From Buttiauxella noackiae ATCC 51607 (GTDB taxonomy: Bacteria; Pseudomonadota; Gammaproteobacteria; Enterobacterales; Enterobacteriaceae), in assembly GCF_001654865.1 (NCBI RefSeq), contig NZ_LXEO01000038.1:1-64000 (forward strand): a DNA stretch of 64,000 bases, read 5' to 3'. A model generated the notes under the pieces. It was given only the letters and a program-made list of their open reading frames with translations, made no database searches and was not told the DNA's origin. Positions 1 to 8,388 of the stretch are shown one piece after another; the stretch's first letter is position 1; each line of letters starts with the position of its first letter. A program made the position numbers and the translations under genes.

Positions 1-1165
1 CCGCGCCTAAAATACGAGCCACCCCCGGTAGTGTTTGCATTGTTCGTATAGAATCATGCTGTGCCCCCAGCAAGATGACTTTCCAGTCAATTGACTCAAT
101 ATTATTTAATAGGCCATTGACATTCTTAACAAAATTTTCTTTTTTTACAAATTGAATGGTGGAGTCAATAATAAGAACACTTTTCCACCTTTGTTCTTTA
201 GCAAGTTCCAGTACCGTAAGATGAGTATCTAACTCATCTTCATTCTTATTTTGAAAAATTAATTGCTGCGGTGCCATACCAAAATCCACCAGGCTACGTG
301 TGGTGATTTCAGTGTTCATCTCAACGCTATTTTCCAGAACAATTATCTTCTCAAATACTGGCCAGTTAACCGGTTGAGTAACAGGTGCATGACTCAAGCG
401 GCGATAATGAGTGAGCAAATTTGAGTCAGTGACAAAATCCTCAAGCGTTAAATCGACAGATTCGCAAGTCCCGAGAACAAAGTCTTTATCGTAAGTATTC
501 GCACTATGGGAAACACAAAGAATCGCATTTCTTGGTTCAACTTGCAGCACGGGTGCTGTAAATCCGTTCAAGAATGGCCCTTCCTCTGCCAGCATATCGG
601 AATCACGGTAGCGATGTTTTTTTAGATAGTTCCTGTGGTAGCCAAAAGTGCCATTTAAAGCATGATTCTTACCTAAAGAGGTCGTGCGATAAATTTTATC
701 CAAATGGCTATACCAGATATAAATTTGATCACAACCTGAAAAGACCGCTTTATGATGAATCATTTGCTCGACCTGATAGCTGACTTTATTGGCAGGATAG
801 TAATCATCATCGTCAAAACAAATGATATATTCACCCGTAGCCAGATCGTTGAGCATATTTCTTTTTTCACCCAACTGTAAGCGGCGTGGGCTATGAATAT
901 AACGCACATTGGTGTCATTATTCATTGCAAGCATATTGACCAGATCTTCATTACTTTCAGCAGAATCATCCAGAATAATCAGTTCACGGCGGTCTGCTGG
1001 ATAGTCCTGGTAATGAAATTGATAAATCAAATATGGCAAAAACTCTCTCCGGTTGAAACTTGGAGAAATAACACTTACAAATGGTTTTCGTTCCTGAGTC
1101 TGTTTTAATAATTGTTTATTCAGCAAAGACCCCATCAAATTAGGTCTATTTTTTGTCGTCTTCAT
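1..1165 (-). CDS. Family 2-type glycosyltransferase of the flagellar locus, C-terminus cut by window edge
   Basis: The minus-strand reading frame is open for 388 codons from an ATG at 1165 down to the window edge, so the C-terminus is missing. Residues about 28-125 look like a GT-A (family 2) glycosyltransferase: a VSVISPSFNRR start, an ILDDS strand and an acidic FDDDD metal/nucleotide-sugar motif at 117-121. The later part (about 290-388), with SVLIIDS and WKVILLG strands, resembles the GT25/LPS glycosyltransferase fold, so a two-domain enzyme is possible. The ATG lies only 3 nt after the fliJ stop, which implies translation coupled to the flagellar operon. Known Flag-2 loci carry variable glycosylation genes at this position. 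Flagellin glycosylation is therefore the likely role, but it is inferred; acceptor and sugar are unknown. Confidence 0.8.
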   Translation of the reverse strand, partial: MKTTKNRPNLMGSLLNKQLLKQTQERKPFVSVISPSFNRREFLPYLIYQFHYQDYPADRRELIILDDSAESNEDLVNMLAMNNDTNVRYIHSPRRLQLGEKRNMLNDLATGEYIICFDDDDYYPANKVSYQVEQMIHHKAVFSGCDQIYIWYSHLDKIYRTTSLGKNHALNGTFGYHRNYLKKHRYRDSDMLAEEGPFLNGFTAPVLQVEPRNAILCVSHSANTYDKDFVLGTCESVDLTLEDFVTDSNLLTHYRRLSHAPVTQPVNWPVFEKIIVLENSVEMNTEITTRSLVDFGMAPQQLIFQNKNEDELDTHLTVLELAKEQRWKSVLIIDSTIQFVKKENFVKNVNGLLNNIESIDWKVILLGAQHDSIRTMQTLPGVARILGA

Positions 1166-1168
1166 TCG

Positions 1169-1603
1169 TTATCCCTGACGTATGCGCCGCATCCAGCTCT
1201 GAGTAGACATCGCATCGGTGGTTTTCTGATCTTTACGCGTTTCTTCACTGGCAAACTTGTCCTGCCGTTGCTCAAGCACCAGCTGATACCCGCGCTCACG
1301 GCGCGCTTCATGCAGTAAATTCTGTTGGATCTCCTGCATTTTCATATCCGCAAGCACCTGTTCTTGCTTTTGCCAGTTAATAATTCGCTGGATGTTTTTC
1401 TTATAATGCGCCTGATTAGTCATCATGGCGGCATGGGTATTTCCTGCACCCGCAGGCGAAACCGCCAGGTTATTCAACGCCTGTATATTGTTTTCATAAC
1501 GCTGGCACAGCTGCTGTTGGGACGATAATTTTCCGCTGAGATCTTTCACCGTCCGGGCACGCATTTGAACCAGGTGTTCAAGCGTTCTGATGGTTCTTGG
1601 CAT
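1169..1603 (-). CDS. fliJ: Flagellar export chaperone FliJ (lateral system)
   Basis: This 144-residue, highly charged, largely helical protein has the size and composition of FliJ, the coiled-coil stalk that links the export ATPase FliI to the FlhA gate. The sequence itself is poorly conserved, as is usual for FliJ, so the call rests mainly on position: it follows fliI by 23 nt in the order fliE-fliF-fliG-fliH-fliI-fliJ. It ends 3 nt before the start of the glycosyltransferase gene, so the operon continues leftwards. In Flag-2 nomenclature it would be lfiJ. Confidence 0.85.
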   Translation of the reverse strand: MPRTIRTLEHLVQMRARTVKDLSGKLSSQQQLCQRYENNIQALNNLAVSPAGAGNTHAAMMTNQAHYKKNIQRIINWQKQEQVLADMKMQEIQQNLLHEARRERGYQLVLEQRQDKFASEETRKDQKTTDAMSTQSWMRRIRQG

Positions 1604-1626
1604 CCTTTACCTCTTTATCAGTCGGT

Positions 1627-2943
1627 TTAACGCTGAACCAACGACTGTAAGTCCTCGATGGTATTTTCAAGCGTCGCACCAAAGCCAACTTCCTGTTGTA
1701 AATAATGGTGGATAGCAGGAGCCATCCCCACCGCACGATCCACCAGCGGATCGCTACCGGCTACGTAGCCCCCAAGCGGCAGCATGGGTTTGATATTCAT
1801 GTATTCGCCATACAGTTGCTTTAAAGTCCGCGCGGCGCGCTGATGGTCGGTTGTGACGATCTGCGACATGCAGCGGCTGATCGACTGAGAGATGTCGATT
1901 GCCGGGTAGTGCCCGGCTTCCGCCAGGTGCCTTGAAAGCACAATGTGCCCATCCAGTACCGCACGAGCGCAGTCGACTATCGGATCTTGTTGATCGTCAC
2001 CTTCAGCCAGTACGGTATAGATTGCCGTCATCGTGCCCTGCCCCTCGCTGTTTCCGGCACTTTCCACCAGTTTTGGGATCAGGCCAAAAGCAGACGGCGG
2101 GTAGCCTTTTGTTGCCGGAGGTTCACCAAGGGAGAGCGCAATTTCACGCTGCGCCATCGCATAACGAGTCAGAGAATCGACCAGCAATAAAACATCCAGA
2201 CCACGATCGCGATAGTAGGTGGCAATGGCGTGGCACAGTTCCGTTGCTTTCAGGCGCATCAGCGGGGATTCATCCGCCGGTGCGGCGACAATCACTGACT
2301 TTGCCAGCCCGGTTTCGCCTAGCGAATGTTCGATAAACTCTTTAACTTCGCGGCCACGCTCGCCAATCAACCCCACCACCACCACATCTGCGCGGGTATA
2401 GCGGGTGATCATGCCCAGCAGCACACTTTTGCCAACGCCGCTGCCAGCCATCAGGCCAACACGCTGCCCTTTACCAATGGTCAGCAGCCCGTTGATAGCG
2501 CGAACGCCCACATCCAGCGGTTCATCAACCGAGCGGCGGGTAAGCGGGTGAATTTGCGCGATATGGCGGGGTAACGGGGTTTCCCCCTGCAATTTACCTT
2601 TTTGATCCAGAGGTTCACCCAGGCCGTTGACTACGCGCCCGAGCCATTGCATCCCCACCATCACTGATTCTTCTTTTTCGGCTGGGTAAACTTTAGCGCC
2701 AGCAATCAGCCCGACCGGGTGCTTAAACGGCATCAGGTGAGTGATTTCTCGGTCAAAACCCACGACCTGAGCATCCATCATGTTGCCATCAACGCTTTCA
2801 ATACGACAATGCTGACCAATAGCCAGCACACAGCCGACGCACTCCAGCAGCATGCCATTGACTCGAACAAGGCGCCCCGCTACACGGGCGAGGTTAATAT
2901 TCTCGATCGATTTGAGCGCCTGTTCGAAATCAATCTTATGCAT
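1627..2943 (-). CDS. fliI: Flagellum-specific export ATPase FliI (lateral system)
   Basis: This cytoplasmic F1-beta-like ATPase unfolds and delivers substrates to the flagellar export gate. Its 438 residues match the family length. The Walker A motif is GSGVGKS at 167-173, and the Walker B strand is VLLLVDS at 251-257, followed by LTRYAMAQREI and the GEPPATKGYPPS segment typical of flagellar and type III ATPases. The start overlaps the end of fliH by 8 nt, so the two are probably translationally coupled. Sequence and neighbours agree; lfiI would be the Flag-2 name. Confidence 0.97.
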   Translation of the reverse strand: MHKIDFEQALKSIENINLARVAGRLVRVNGMLLECVGCVLAIGQHCRIESVDGNMMDAQVVGFDREITHLMPFKHPVGLIAGAKVYPAEKEESVMVGMQWLGRVVNGLGEPLDQKGKLQGETPLPRHIAQIHPLTRRSVDEPLDVGVRAINGLLTIGKGQRVGLMAGSGVGKSVLLGMITRYTRADVVVVGLIGERGREVKEFIEHSLGETGLAKSVIVAAPADESPLMRLKATELCHAIATYYRDRGLDVLLLVDSLTRYAMAQREIALSLGEPPATKGYPPSAFGLIPKLVESAGNSEGQGTMTAIYTVLAEGDDQQDPIVDCARAVLDGHIVLSRHLAEAGHYPAIDISQSISRCMSQIVTTDHQRAARTLKQLYGEYMNIKPMLPLGGYVAGSDPLVDRAVGMAPAIHHYLQQEVGFGATLENTIEDLQSLVQR

Positions 2944-3691
2944 CCTGCGCCTCCGGCAGGAGGGTATCTTTTAGCACGTCCATGCATTGTTCCAGGCGAT
3001 GCTCACAACCGATGTCCATTTCAGTGGTTTCGGTTACTACCCGGCATTCCCCCGGCTGCATTTGCGGATCGGCACACAGCCCCCACTCTTTCGAGCGTTC
3101 AGGTTCCGCTTCGCTAATGCGGCGATACTCTTCCGCATTCAGGCAAACTTTCAGCTGTTCCGGCGTTTTCGCGAGACTACCGATAGCTTCTTCCACCAGC
3201 GTAAGCAGTTGCGTTGGATGCAAAGTCAGTTCACAGCGGATCACTTGGCGGGTGACTTTTTCCACCAGTTGCAGCAACTCATTGCGCCGCCGGGTTTCAT
3301 AATCGGCCAGATACTGCTTAAGCTGCTCGGTTACGCCATCGAGTGGTTGCGATGCATCAATAAACAGTTGGTGCCCGGCAGCTTTACCTTCGTCATGACC
3401 TTTACGCATGCCTTCGTCAAAGCCCAGACGCACACCTTCCTGGTAACCTTCACCACGCCCCTCTTCCAGACCCTGTTCAAACCCTTGCTTCATGCCTTCC
3501 TGAAAACCATCCGCAAGCTGTTGTTGTAGGCTGGCGTTATCCAGAAACGGTGCATTAAACCCGGCATCACCCATCGCGCCATCCAACAGTTGGCGGCTGC
3601 GATGCAGCGGCGGGAATTTATGCACTCTTGGCCTTGCAGTTGCCGGTTGGGCAAGAGGTTTGGCAAATCGCGATTTCGTCTCCTGGCTCAT
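2936..3691 (-). CDS. fliH: Flagellar export stator FliH (lateral system)
   Basis: FliH is the negative regulator and peripheral stalk of the FliI ATPase and tethers it to the C-ring. The protein has 251 residues. Between about residues 62 and 106 glycine recurs every three to four positions among charged residues (DGFQEG, KQGFEQG, EEGRGEG and so on), the GxxxG-type helical repeat that marks FliH/YscL. The C-terminal half (about 125-240) is the predicted FliI-binding domain. The gene starts 3 nt after the fliG stop and overlaps fliI by 8 nt. Confidence 0.93.
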   Translation of the reverse strand: MSQETKSRFAKPLAQPATARPRVHKFPPLHRSRQLLDGAMGDAGFNAPFLDNASLQQQLADGFQEGMKQGFEQGLEEGRGEGYQEGVRLGFDEGMRKGHDEGKAAGHQLFIDASQPLDGVTEQLKQYLADYETRRRNELLQLVEKVTRQVIRCELTLHPTQLLTLVEEAIGSLAKTPEQLKVCLNAEEYRRISEAEPERSKEWGLCADPQMQPGECRVVTETTEMDIGCEHRLEQCMDVLKDTLLPEAQDA

Positions 3692-3694
3692 CCG

Positions 3695-4753
3695 TTACTC
3701 CATCGTCACTTCAGAGAAGAGACGAACCTGAATCTCGCCTTCTTCTGCCAGTTCACGTACGGTCGCCATAATCTCTTTGCGTACCTGTTCAACACGGCTT
3801 GCCGGAACCGGCCCTAAACGGGTACCGGTACTTTGTAATAGTTGAACCTGACGTTTTGGCATCGCACTATAAATCGCCTGACGCAGAACCGGCTCGGTGC
3901 CTTTGAGCGCCACAGCCCACTCTTCAATCGGGATTTCATCCATCAGGCGTTGCAGCACCGCAGGGGTCTGGCGGCTGAGAATAAAGAATTCATACATCTG
4001 ATCTTTGAGCTCGTTAACCACATCCTCGTCACGTATACGCAGTTGTTCTAACAGTTCCTGCTGGTTAGATGGAATGCGATTGACGATGTCGGCCGCATGT
4101 TTAATCCCCACCAGTTTTGAACCGTGTTCAGACAACACCGCCACACCGCGTTCGATAATGCGATCCAGCTCGTCAATCACATCACGGTTTATGTCATCGA
4201 GCCGAGCAATACGATAGATAATTTCATCACGGCGCGATTCTTCAAGGCAGCTCAATACGTTAGCCGCCACATCCGGTGGCAAGAATGCGAGGAAAACGGC
4301 CTGAAGTTGTAAGTGTTCCTGATCAATAAGGCTTGCAAGCTGCGGGGTATCAACCCATTGCAACCGCGCCATGCGGTAACGCATTTCATCACCGTAGATG
4401 CCATTAATCACGCTGCGAGAAATCTCACTGCCCAGCGCTTTATCAAGAATATTCTTCAGATAGGTACGGGAAGCGCCATTAATGCCGCTCTGCTCCCGGT
4501 AATCCTGGAAGAAATTATTCATCGCATTTCGGGCATGGGTGACTTTGATGCCGTGCAAACGCGCCATTGTTTCACTCACGCGCACCACTTCTTCACGGCT
4601 CAATTTAGCCATGACTGTCGCGGCGGCTTCTTCGCCAATGCTAAGCAGCAAAATTGCTGCTTGCTCCAGTCGGCTGCGCCCATTATTGGCAGCGCTTGCC
4701 GCAGTGCGGTTAGTCTTGTTTGCTTGCGGTTGCGGCTGCGCTAGTTCGCTCAT
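3695..4753 (-). CDS. fliG: Flagellar motor switch protein FliG (lateral system)
   Basis: FliG forms the torque-generating ring between MS-ring protein FliF and FliM. The protein has 352 residues, slightly longer than the usual 330-340 because of a polar N-terminal extension of about 25 residues. The armadillo middle domain and the charged C-terminal torque helix region (DEIPIEEWAVALKG, about 280-293) are recognisable. The first ATG lies 44 nt inside the 3' end of fliF, an unusually long overlap, and no strong ribosome-binding site precedes it, so coupling to fliF translation is likely. lfiG in Flag-2 naming. Confidence 0.95.
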   Translation of the reverse strand: MSELAQPQPQANKTNRTAASAANNGRSRLEQAAILLLSIGEEAAATVMAKLSREEVVRVSETMARLHGIKVTHARNAMNNFFQDYREQSGINGASRTYLKNILDKALGSEISRSVINGIYGDEMRYRMARLQWVDTPQLASLIDQEHLQLQAVFLAFLPPDVAANVLSCLEESRRDEIIYRIARLDDINRDVIDELDRIIERGVAVLSEHGSKLVGIKHAADIVNRIPSNQQELLEQLRIRDEDVVNELKDQMYEFFILSRQTPAVLQRLMDEIPIEEWAVALKGTEPVLRQAIYSAMPKRQVQLLQSTGTRLGPVPASRVEQVRKEIMATVRELAEEGEIQVRLFSEVTME

Positions 4754-6404
4754 TGCTATTTATCCATTGTTTTAACACTTCAGCCACGCGCTCGGTTTCA
4801 CCCTGCGCCAGCGTCTGTAAGAATTCCACTTTCGTCTCAAGCCCTGAACTTTGCGGCGGCAGATTATCCTCAACCTGGAAGGAGGACTTAGGCAAAGCCT
4901 GTACCAGTGAATCTTCTTCGCTTGAGGTTTCGCCTTCCAACAGCACACCGCTGTTTTCATCCTGCAAGTTGGCAATCTGTTGCGGCGAATTTGTCGTGAA
5001 GCGACGTGCCAGTGGGCGAACCCCAAGCAGCAGGAGCAGCAAAGCCAGGAAGCCAATACCGCCCATCTGCCCCCAATCGCGAATATCCGGGTCCTGCCAC
5101 CATTTCATTGATGGGATATCCAGAGAATCCGCAGGTGTAAAGACCAGGCGATCGAGAGTCAGTGAATCTCCTCGTTGCTTGTCCACACCAGCCGCATCTT
5201 CTATCAACTTATTCAGAGCGGTGAATTGTTCCGGTGTCCACTTCTCCAGTGCCGGTGCCGACTGGTTCAACACCACGGCAATAGACATTTTTTCGAGCTT
5301 ATAGAGCGGATGCTTGATATGCCGTACATCTCGGTCATAGGCATATTTACGCTGAGTCTGACTACGGCTGGAGAGCGCTTGCGGTGTGGTCGAAGGCGCT
5401 CCAGGAGTTGTGGTTGCCGCAGGAGTAGCTGCTGGTTGGGCCGGAGCCGCCGTTGGTGCGCGGTTACTCAACGAACCAGGAATGCCCATCGCTAACTCAT
5501 CGGTGGAGTTTTCCTGGTTAACGCTTTCGTCGCTGACGCGCGGGTCACCCGCATAACGTTCTTGCGTCTCTTCAACAGCGCTGAAATCCACTTGCGGTAC
5601 GACGCTGGTACGGAAATTACCCTGTCCAACGATAGAATTTAGCAAGTTAGCGATGTTCTTTTCGGTTTCGCTTTTGATCTGCTGGCTGATGTCGCGAACT
5701 TTGGTGATACCCGCCATCTGGCCGTTATCTGTTTCGATACCTTCAGAAAGAAGATTGCCGGTTTGATCAACAACCCGCACCTGGCCTGCATTCAAACCAG
5801 GAACGCTGCCAGCCACCAGTTGCACAATTGATGCCACCTGCTGGTCGTTGAGATGCTGCCCTGCCCGTAAGCGCACCATTACAGAAGCACTGCTTTCTGG
5901 TTGGTTAGTGAGTACAAACGAACTGGACTCCATAAGCCCCAGATGTACTCGGGCGGCTTCCACAGGATCAAGCCCCATTATGCTTTGCGCCAGTTCACCT
6001 TCGATACTGCGCTTATAACGGACATTCTGAATAAACTGGCTGCTGCCGAGCAATTCGTCTTTATCCATTAATTCGTAGCCGCCAGGCATAATGGCCGTGA
6101 CACCTTGTTCCGCCAGCGCCATGCGTGCTTTCGGCAATTTACTGCTGTCGACCATGATGATGCCGCTGGCAGGATCGATACGGTAATCAATGGCCTGGCT
6201 ACCCAGAACATCAACAACCTGCTTCACGGGTACATTTTCCTGGGAGCCAAACAGCGCCACATAATTGTGATTGGTCATCCACAAAGACGTGACGATAGCG
6301 CTGGCAAGTACCAGGCCTGCAGCGCCCAGCAACATATTTTTCTTGTTTCCCGTTAACCCATGCTCAAAGGTCATAGGGAATCGTTGTTTTATTTTATCAA
6401 TCAC
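4710..6404 (-). CDS. fliF: Flagellar MS-ring protein FliF (lateral system)
   Basis: FliF builds the inner-membrane MS ring, the base on which the C-ring and export gate assemble. The 564 residues show the expected layout: a transmembrane helix near the N-terminus (about 25-43), a periplasmic YscJ/FliF ring-building region, a Pro/Ala/Thr-rich low-complexity linker (about 315-345), a second transmembrane helix (about 445-466) and an acidic cytoplasmic C-terminus that binds FliG. The start is 9 nt downstream of the fliE stop and the 3' end overlaps fliG by 44 nt. Confidence 0.96.
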   Translation of the reverse strand: MIDKIKQRFPMTFEHGLTGNKKNMLLGAAGLVLASAIVTSLWMTNHNYVALFGSQENVPVKQVVDVLGSQAIDYRIDPASGIIMVDSSKLPKARMALAEQGVTAIMPGGYELMDKDELLGSSQFIQNVRYKRSIEGELAQSIMGLDPVEAARVHLGLMESSSFVLTNQPESSASVMVRLRAGQHLNDQQVASIVQLVAGSVPGLNAGQVRVVDQTGNLLSEGIETDNGQMAGITKVRDISQQIKSETEKNIANLLNSIVGQGNFRTSVVPQVDFSAVEETQERYAGDPRVSDESVNQENSTDELAMGIPGSLSNRAPTAAPAQPAATPAATTTPGAPSTTPQALSSRSQTQRKYAYDRDVRHIKHPLYKLEKMSIAVVLNQSAPALEKWTPEQFTALNKLIEDAAGVDKQRGDSLTLDRLVFTPADSLDIPSMKWWQDPDIRDWGQMGGIGFLALLLLLLGVRPLARRFTTNSPQQIANLQDENSGVLLEGETSSEEDSLVQALPKSSFQVEDNLPPQSSGLETKVEFLQTLAQGETERVAEVLKQWINSNERTSAAATASKQD

Positions 6405-6413
6405 ATCAAAACC

Positions 6414-6788
6414 TTACACAGCCATATTCATGACTTCGTCGAGGGCAGAAGTGAGCTTGTTGCGCACCTGTACCATCGCCGAAAACGCGACACTGGCTTT
6501 CTGACTTTCCACCATTGCCCCCGTCAAATCATCGCTGATCCCTGTTTCCACGGCGGTCTGTTTAGCTGCCGCACTGTGCTGCATGGCATCTACGCGATGC
6601 ACGGCTTCATTCATCATCTGGCTGAACGAGCCCGCGGATGAGCCTGAAAGGGAAGAGGCAGAAATTTCACCGCCGATTTGCTGTGCTGGGGCAATAATGC
6701 TTTGTGAAGAAGTGAGCATGTTTTGCTGCATCCGTTGCAGCATTGCATGCTGCGCGGAAGAGAAAGCAACCAACTGAATTTTATCCAT
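6414..6788 (-). CDS. fliE: Flagellar hook-basal body component FliE (lateral system)
   Basis: FliE is the small adaptor joining the MS ring to the proximal rod. The C-terminal half carries the family signature (FSQMMNEAVHRVD and the final VQVRNKLTSALDEVMNM segment). At 124 residues it is about 20 longer than the E. coli polar-type FliE, through a Met/Gln-rich N-terminus. It is the first gene of the minus-strand fliEFGHIJ operon, and the 111-nt gap upstream, between it and the regulator gene, should hold its promoter. Confidence 0.92.
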   Translation of the reverse strand: MDKIQLVAFSSAQHAMLQRMQQNMLTSSQSIIAPAQQIGGEISASSLSGSSAGSFSQMMNEAVHRVDAMQHSAAAKQTAVETGISDDLTGAMVESQKASVAFSAMVQVRNKLTSALDEVMNMAV

Positions 6789-6899
6789 TTATTATTTCTT
6801 CCTGTGAAACTTAGAGCCTGTTCCAGTCGGTGCTATTGAGGCAGCCAGATGGGTCACGGGCAGTGCGTACAAATCAGAACGTGAGCGTACTGAGCACTG

Positions 6900-7931
6900 T
6901 CAGGCGTAAATACCGTCGCCACGCATGGTTGCCAGGCGATAACGTAATGCACGCGGAGTAATACCTAGTGACTGCGCTGTTCGCGATTTATTACCGTTGT
7001 GTTGTTTAAGTAAATCAATGATGTACTGATATTCCGCCAGTCGTCCGTGGACTTTCACTCCACGAATCGCATCACACACTGGAGTGACCAGAGTCTGGAT
7101 ACCACTACCCCATGTGCTATTTGCACTGACGTTTTCGTGAGCAACAGGCAATGACAAATCCTGCGCCTGAATCACGTCACTGCTGCTCAGAATCAATCCA
7201 CGTTGAATAACATTTTCTAATTCTCGAATATTCCCTGGCCATGAATATTTTAATAATGCAAAACGTGCATCATCACTGAGCTTTTTATTTTGTAGATGTT
7301 TCGATTGATATTTCTTTATGAAATTCAATGCTAATGGAATGATATCTTCTGGTCTTTCACGCAGAGGGGCAACATGAATAGGAACCACAGCCAGACGATA
7401 ATATAAATCCTGGCGAAAGCGTCCTTCTGCAATTTCAGTAGGTAAATCTTTATTGGTAGAAGCGATAACACGAATATCGAGAGGGATTTTTTTATGGCTT
7501 CCCAGGCGCTCAACTTCCTGCTCCTGTAAAACTCGTAATAATTTAGCTTGTAAACTTAATGGCATATCACCGATTTCATCAAGCAATAAAACACCATTAT
7601 TTGCCAGCTCAAATTTCCCCGGCATGCTACTAAGTGCCCCCGTAAAAGCACCTTTGACGTGACCAAATAAAATGGATTCAAGCATAGTTTCAGGAATTGC
7701 TGCACAGTTTACCGCAACATACGGAGCATTCTCACCCACACTATAATGATGGATGGTACGTGCAATACACTCTTTACCGGTTCCTGTTTCACCCGTAATA
7801 ATAGTAGCGACATTAAATTCGGCTACTCTTCTGGCCAGATTGAAAGCATTCACACTAGCAGCTGCGTGAGCAATAAATCCGTGGCTGGTTGAAATGCAAT
7901 CCTGAGTTAAACTATCCATATCTAAATCCAC
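6900..7931 (-). CDS. lafK: LafK-like sigma-54-dependent flagellar regulator without receiver domain
   Basis: This is a sigma-54 (RpoN) activator of the NtrC/FlrA type, likely the local master regulator of the lateral flagellar genes. The AAA+ domain carries Walker A GETGTGKE at 47-54, the sigma-54-contacting GAFTGA loop at 94-99, and Walker B LLLDEIGDM at about 115-123. A Fis-type helix-turn-helix (NKSRTAQSLGITPRALRYRL) ends the protein. Only about 20 residues precede the ATPase core, so there is no receiver or sensory domain; Vibrio-type LafK is about 100 residues longer. It lies between the two divergent flagellar arms. The name is given by position and domain content. Confidence 0.9.
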   Translation of the reverse strand: MDLDMDSLTQDCISTSHGFIAHAAASVNAFNLARRVAEFNVATIITGETGTGKECIARTIHHYSVGENAPYVAVNCAAIPETMLESILFGHVKGAFTGALSSMPGKFELANNGVLLLDEIGDMPLSLQAKLLRVLQEQEVERLGSHKKIPLDIRVIASTNKDLPTEIAEGRFRQDLYYRLAVVPIHVAPLRERPEDIIPLALNFIKKYQSKHLQNKKLSDDARFALLKYSWPGNIRELENVIQRGLILSSSDVIQAQDLSLPVAHENVSANSTWGSGIQTLVTPVCDAIRGVKVHGRLAEYQYIIDLLKQHNGNKSRTAQSLGITPRALRYRLATMRGDGIYA

Positions 7932-8388
7932 AAGTATCTCGTCGCATTAATGGGCGTCTAAATGACTAACTGACCATCCCGGTCAATAATGCTTAGGCTA
8001 TCAATAAAATTGGGTTTCAAACCCTAATAGGAATTTTCCCAAGAGAAGTATACCTAAGTGATTATACTTGTCCTCTCATTAATCCCCTTTAAAGAACAAT
8101 TAACAAAAAACACAATTAAAACCATATAAATCAATGAATTAACAATAAATTAATGCAGATTAATTAACCAAAAACTTAAATAATTAATACATTAATGAGC
8201 CACCAATACTTGAACTAAACATAACCAAAAGACATACTTTACGCCTGTAACATAATGCTGCATACGTAACCTGCAACACGTCAAAACAAAGTAATCATAC
8301 TGTATTAGGATTACTTATTTCTCGTCAGCATAAAGTCGCATCTTAAAGAAGCGCTTACGTAAGCACACTGAATGATAATGGACACATC
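7932..8388. promoter_or_regulatory. AT-rich divergent spacer between lafK and fliM
   Basis: This 457-bp stretch has no credible gene. It separates the minus-strand regulator gene from the plus-strand fliM operon and must contain both promoters. The middle part (about 8090-8210) is strongly AT-rich with repeated ATTAAT tracts, the kind of DNA bound by H-NS. Inspection found no convincing -24/-12 sigma-54 promoter with correct spacing, and no promoter is assigned. A weak purine stretch (ATGGA) precedes the fliM ATG. Confidence 0.6.

Noticed and set aside
574-1108. Plus-strand open frames of about 70 codons at the left edge
   Set aside because: They lie opposite the glycosyltransferase gene, which has continuous family sequence on the minus strand.
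6789-6899. TGGCTGCCTCAATAGCA upstream of fliE as a sigma-54 promoter
   Set aside because: On the minus strand the GG and GC elements are one base too far apart for a -24/-12 promoter; no better match was seen in the gap.
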